Below are positions 7,644 through 9,047 of a DNA stretch of 9,047 nucleotides, piece by piece. The stretch comes from an uncultured Eubacteriaceae bacterium. Lineage in GTDB: Bacteria > Bacillota > Clostridia > Eubacteriales > Eubacteriaceae. The stretch spans positions 1 to 9,047 of the forward strand of contig CANQOZ010000044.1 in the NCBI GenBank assembly GCA_947625585.1, written 5' to 3'. The notes under the pieces are model-generated. The model was not told where the DNA came from and searched no databases. It saw only the letters and a program-made list of their open reading frames with translations. A program made the translations under genes and the position numbers. Each line of letters starts with the position of its first letter. Positions within the stretch are counted from its first letter, which is position 1.

Positions 7644-8338
7644 TTAATCAGCAAAATCTACTCTGTCTAATCCACAGAAGATTTCAACACTATAACCTAG
7701 ACGACCGGTTGTTGTAGATGCCCATGCCATATATTTTGCACCAGGTGTTAGTACAATATCTAACTGATGAACATTACTTGATAAATAGTCAAATGCATAT
7801 TCTGGATTAGTCATAAGAGGTGTACGTGCTATATTGATATTTTCAATAATAGCTCCACCTACTCCTTTAAAGTTAGGGAAAACATCTTTAACGATGGTTT
7901 CATAAGTTTTACCGTTAGGACGAATATGACTAAACTTTACAGGTAATTCCTGAATTCTAGCATCAGCAACTCTCTTTAAGTTTGCATCACCTGTTACATA
8001 ATTCATATTATGACCATGACGATATGAATTAACTTTAAACATATGACGAGCTTCAAGTCTTGAAGTAGCCATAACAGCTGGCGTAGTTGTTGGTCCTGGA
8101 GCTGGTTCATCTTTTGGACTGATTATAATTTCAATAGCTTCAGCACGGAAGTTGTGGTTAGCAGTTCCGCTTGCAGCATAATCAGTTGCCCAGTCTAACC
8201 AACCATAATTTTCTACATGAGTTCGATAATATAAGTTATAATTAGGTGCATTTTCACCTGTTAAACGGATAGTAAGAGCTTCTATTTTCTTACCTTGTCC
8301 AGTTGTTCCGGATTCAGCTCCGTCAGATACGTCTCCTT
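7644..8338 (-). CDS. ChW-repeat and CAP-domain secreted protein, 3' exon
   Basis: The frame is open from 8338 down to the TAA at 7646-7644. It encodes 230 residues preceded by two bases (AA) of a split codon. First comes the end of one ChW (clostridial hydrophobic, conserved Trp) repeat, GDVSDGAESGTTGQGKKIEA. A full second repeat follows, with YRTHVENYGWLDW and ending AEAIEIIIS. Next is a Pro/Thr linker (DEPAPGPTTTPAV) and then a CAP/SCP-like domain. The four expected CAP cavity residues are seen: E in ARIQEL, H in KFSHIRPNG, E in IIENIN and H in SSNVHQ. ChW proteins are typically exported and surface-associated. The signal peptide and earlier repeats would lie beyond the window's right end, past the intron. 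The in-frame ATG at 8072 falls between the ChW and CAP parts and is unlikely to be a start. The ligand or enzymatic role is unknown. Confidence 0.85.
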
Positions 8339-8386
8339 ATATCGATAGGTAAGCATTTGATACGATCTCCAGCTTTTCCCCCGATC
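8339..8386 (-). repeat. 48-bp perfect inverted repeat, copy 2 (intron 3' end)
   Basis: This is the exact reverse complement of 5332-5379. The two copies are about 2.96 kb apart and flank pyrG exon 2, nadE and the ChW/CAP 3' exon. Confidence 0.95.
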
Positions 8387-8387
8387 T

Positions 8388-8421
8388 ACACCGAGCATGC
8401 GACTTTCACCGCACTCGGCGT
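8388..8421 (-). ncRNA. Group II intron domain V (ChW/CAP intron)
   Basis: This is a 34-nt hairpin with outer strands ACGCCGAGTGCG and CGCATGCTCGGTGT and a GAAA loop. Compared with the pyrG intron, TA has become AG on one strand and TA has become CT on the other, keeping both pairs. The triad CGC is the same. Confidence 0.9.
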
Positions 8422-8722
8422 TCCATCGTAGTTAACAGGATAATTATTATTTAGGATGAATTGGTATGATTACTTGTCTCCTGTTTAATACGACTAGTGG
8501 CTATTCCTCCACCGGATTTTATTCCCCGGCTTCTTCAGTCATTCCACCGCTCTCAATACCAGTTAAGTAGCTTATTTCCATTTCTGGTTTCGTCTACAAC
8601 CTTACTGGCTGGTACCTTTCCTCGTTCCGATAACTCTATCTTTCAGTAGGTTCAGGTTTCTACTATAAGCCTGTCTGGATCACATTGTGACTTAAATGCC
8701 TGTAACATTTATGGGCTTTTCA

Positions 8723-8730
8723 TAGATGGC
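8723..8730 (-). other. EBS1, guide loop of the ChW/CAP intron
   Basis: On the minus strand GCCATCTA occupies the same loop position as EBS1 of the pyrG intron, between AAGTAAGAGT and TGAAAAG. Its 5' GCCA would pair with TGGC at the end of the unseen 5' exon. Confidence 0.58.
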
Positions 8731-9047
8731 ACTCTTACTTAACCCCCAGACTGTTTCATAATTGAAACTTCTGTCATTTCTAACAGTTTATCTATAGACT
8801 TGTACATTCGTAGATTCGTCAGTCCTCTTGGACATTCTAACCATACTTAAAATCTACCTTATTAGACCTATAATTGAATTATTAATCAATTAAGTCTATT
8901 AGACTCCCGACCTATCAACTACAATCTTTTGAAATTTCCTTAAGTTAAACTTACTAGGGTAGTTTTCAGTCGACTTCACCGAGCTTCTGACAATTCGTAT
9001 TTTACTAATGCCAGTCGGAGTTTAGAGGAGATGCTTCAGGGCGTTAC

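Larger units (their letters stand above)
8339..9047 (-). mobile_element. ORF-less group II intron in the ChW/CAP gene (5' end outside window)
   Basis: Read on the minus strand, this stretch follows the pyrG intron block by block: CTCCGACTGG (9020-9011), the 28-nt domain I block, GGTCGGGAGTCTAA, GAGAGCGGTGG, AGCCACTAGTC, domain V, and an identical 48-nt end. By comparison with the first intron, about 65-70 bases of its 5' end, including GTGCG, lie beyond 9047. The total length would be roughly 775 nt. The extra length over the first intron is mostly in domain I arms and a domain IV stem (AACAGGA pairing with TCCTGTT). No maturase ORF is present in the visible part. Its 3' end at 8339 leaves an exon that begins AAGGAGAC, in frame with the ChW repeat. 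It is oriented with its host gene. Confidence 0.92.

Noticed and set aside
8070..8072. ATG at 8072 as the start of a short CAP protein
   Set aside because: The same frame continues upstream as ChW repeats to the intron boundary at 8338, and no ribosome binding site supports an internal start.
8339..8540. Tandem domain V-VI copies giving alternative 3' splice sites, as in C. tetani
   Set aside because: Only one domain V and one domain VI occur on the 3' side of the second intron in this window, so there is no direct evidence for alternative 3' ends.

Overview
The window looks like chromosomal DNA from a strongly AT-rich Firmicute, most likely a member of the Clostridia. The codon use is A/T-ending. 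The housekeeping proteins are of bacterial Gram-positive type, and the minus-strand gene encodes clostridial-type ChW repeats joined to a CAP domain. I cannot name the genus.

Positions 1-7540 (plus strand) are a tightly packed housekeeping run: the 3' part of argS, then ispF, mtnN, alr, pyrG and nadE. Junctions overlap by a few bases or are separated by only a few: TAATG at argS/ispF and at mtnN/alr, one spacer base at ispF/mtnN, 12 bases at alr/pyrG, and ATGA at pyrG/nadE. This suggests one transcript with translational coupling. The products serve tRNA charging, isoprenoid precursors, SAH/MTA salvage, D-alanine for the cell wall, CTP and NAD. A bidirectional hairpin terminator at 7555-7586 separates the run from a convergent minus-strand gene.

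The striking part is two related group II introns. The first (4739-5379, plus strand, 641 nt, no ORF) splits pyrG, between the codons for the glutaminase nucleophile Cys and those for its catalytic His-Glu. Removing exactly GTGCG...AT restores a 538-residue CTP synthase. The second (8339 to beyond 9047, minus strand, no ORF in the visible part) splits a secreted ChW-repeat/CAP-domain protein gene. The two share an identical 48-nt 3' end and a domain V with compensatory base-pair changes, but differ in the guide loop (EBS1). The guide of intron 1 pairs with the end of pyrG exon 1. The homologous loop of intron 2 predicts that its unseen 5' exon ends in TGGC, i.e. a Trp codon followed by the first base of a Gln codon, which fits the conserved Gly-Trp of a ChW repeat.

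Neither intron carries a maturase gene in the window, so splicing presumably relies on a protein encoded elsewhere. Splicing would be required for active CTP synthase and, through the ATGA overlap, perhaps for efficient translation of nadE.
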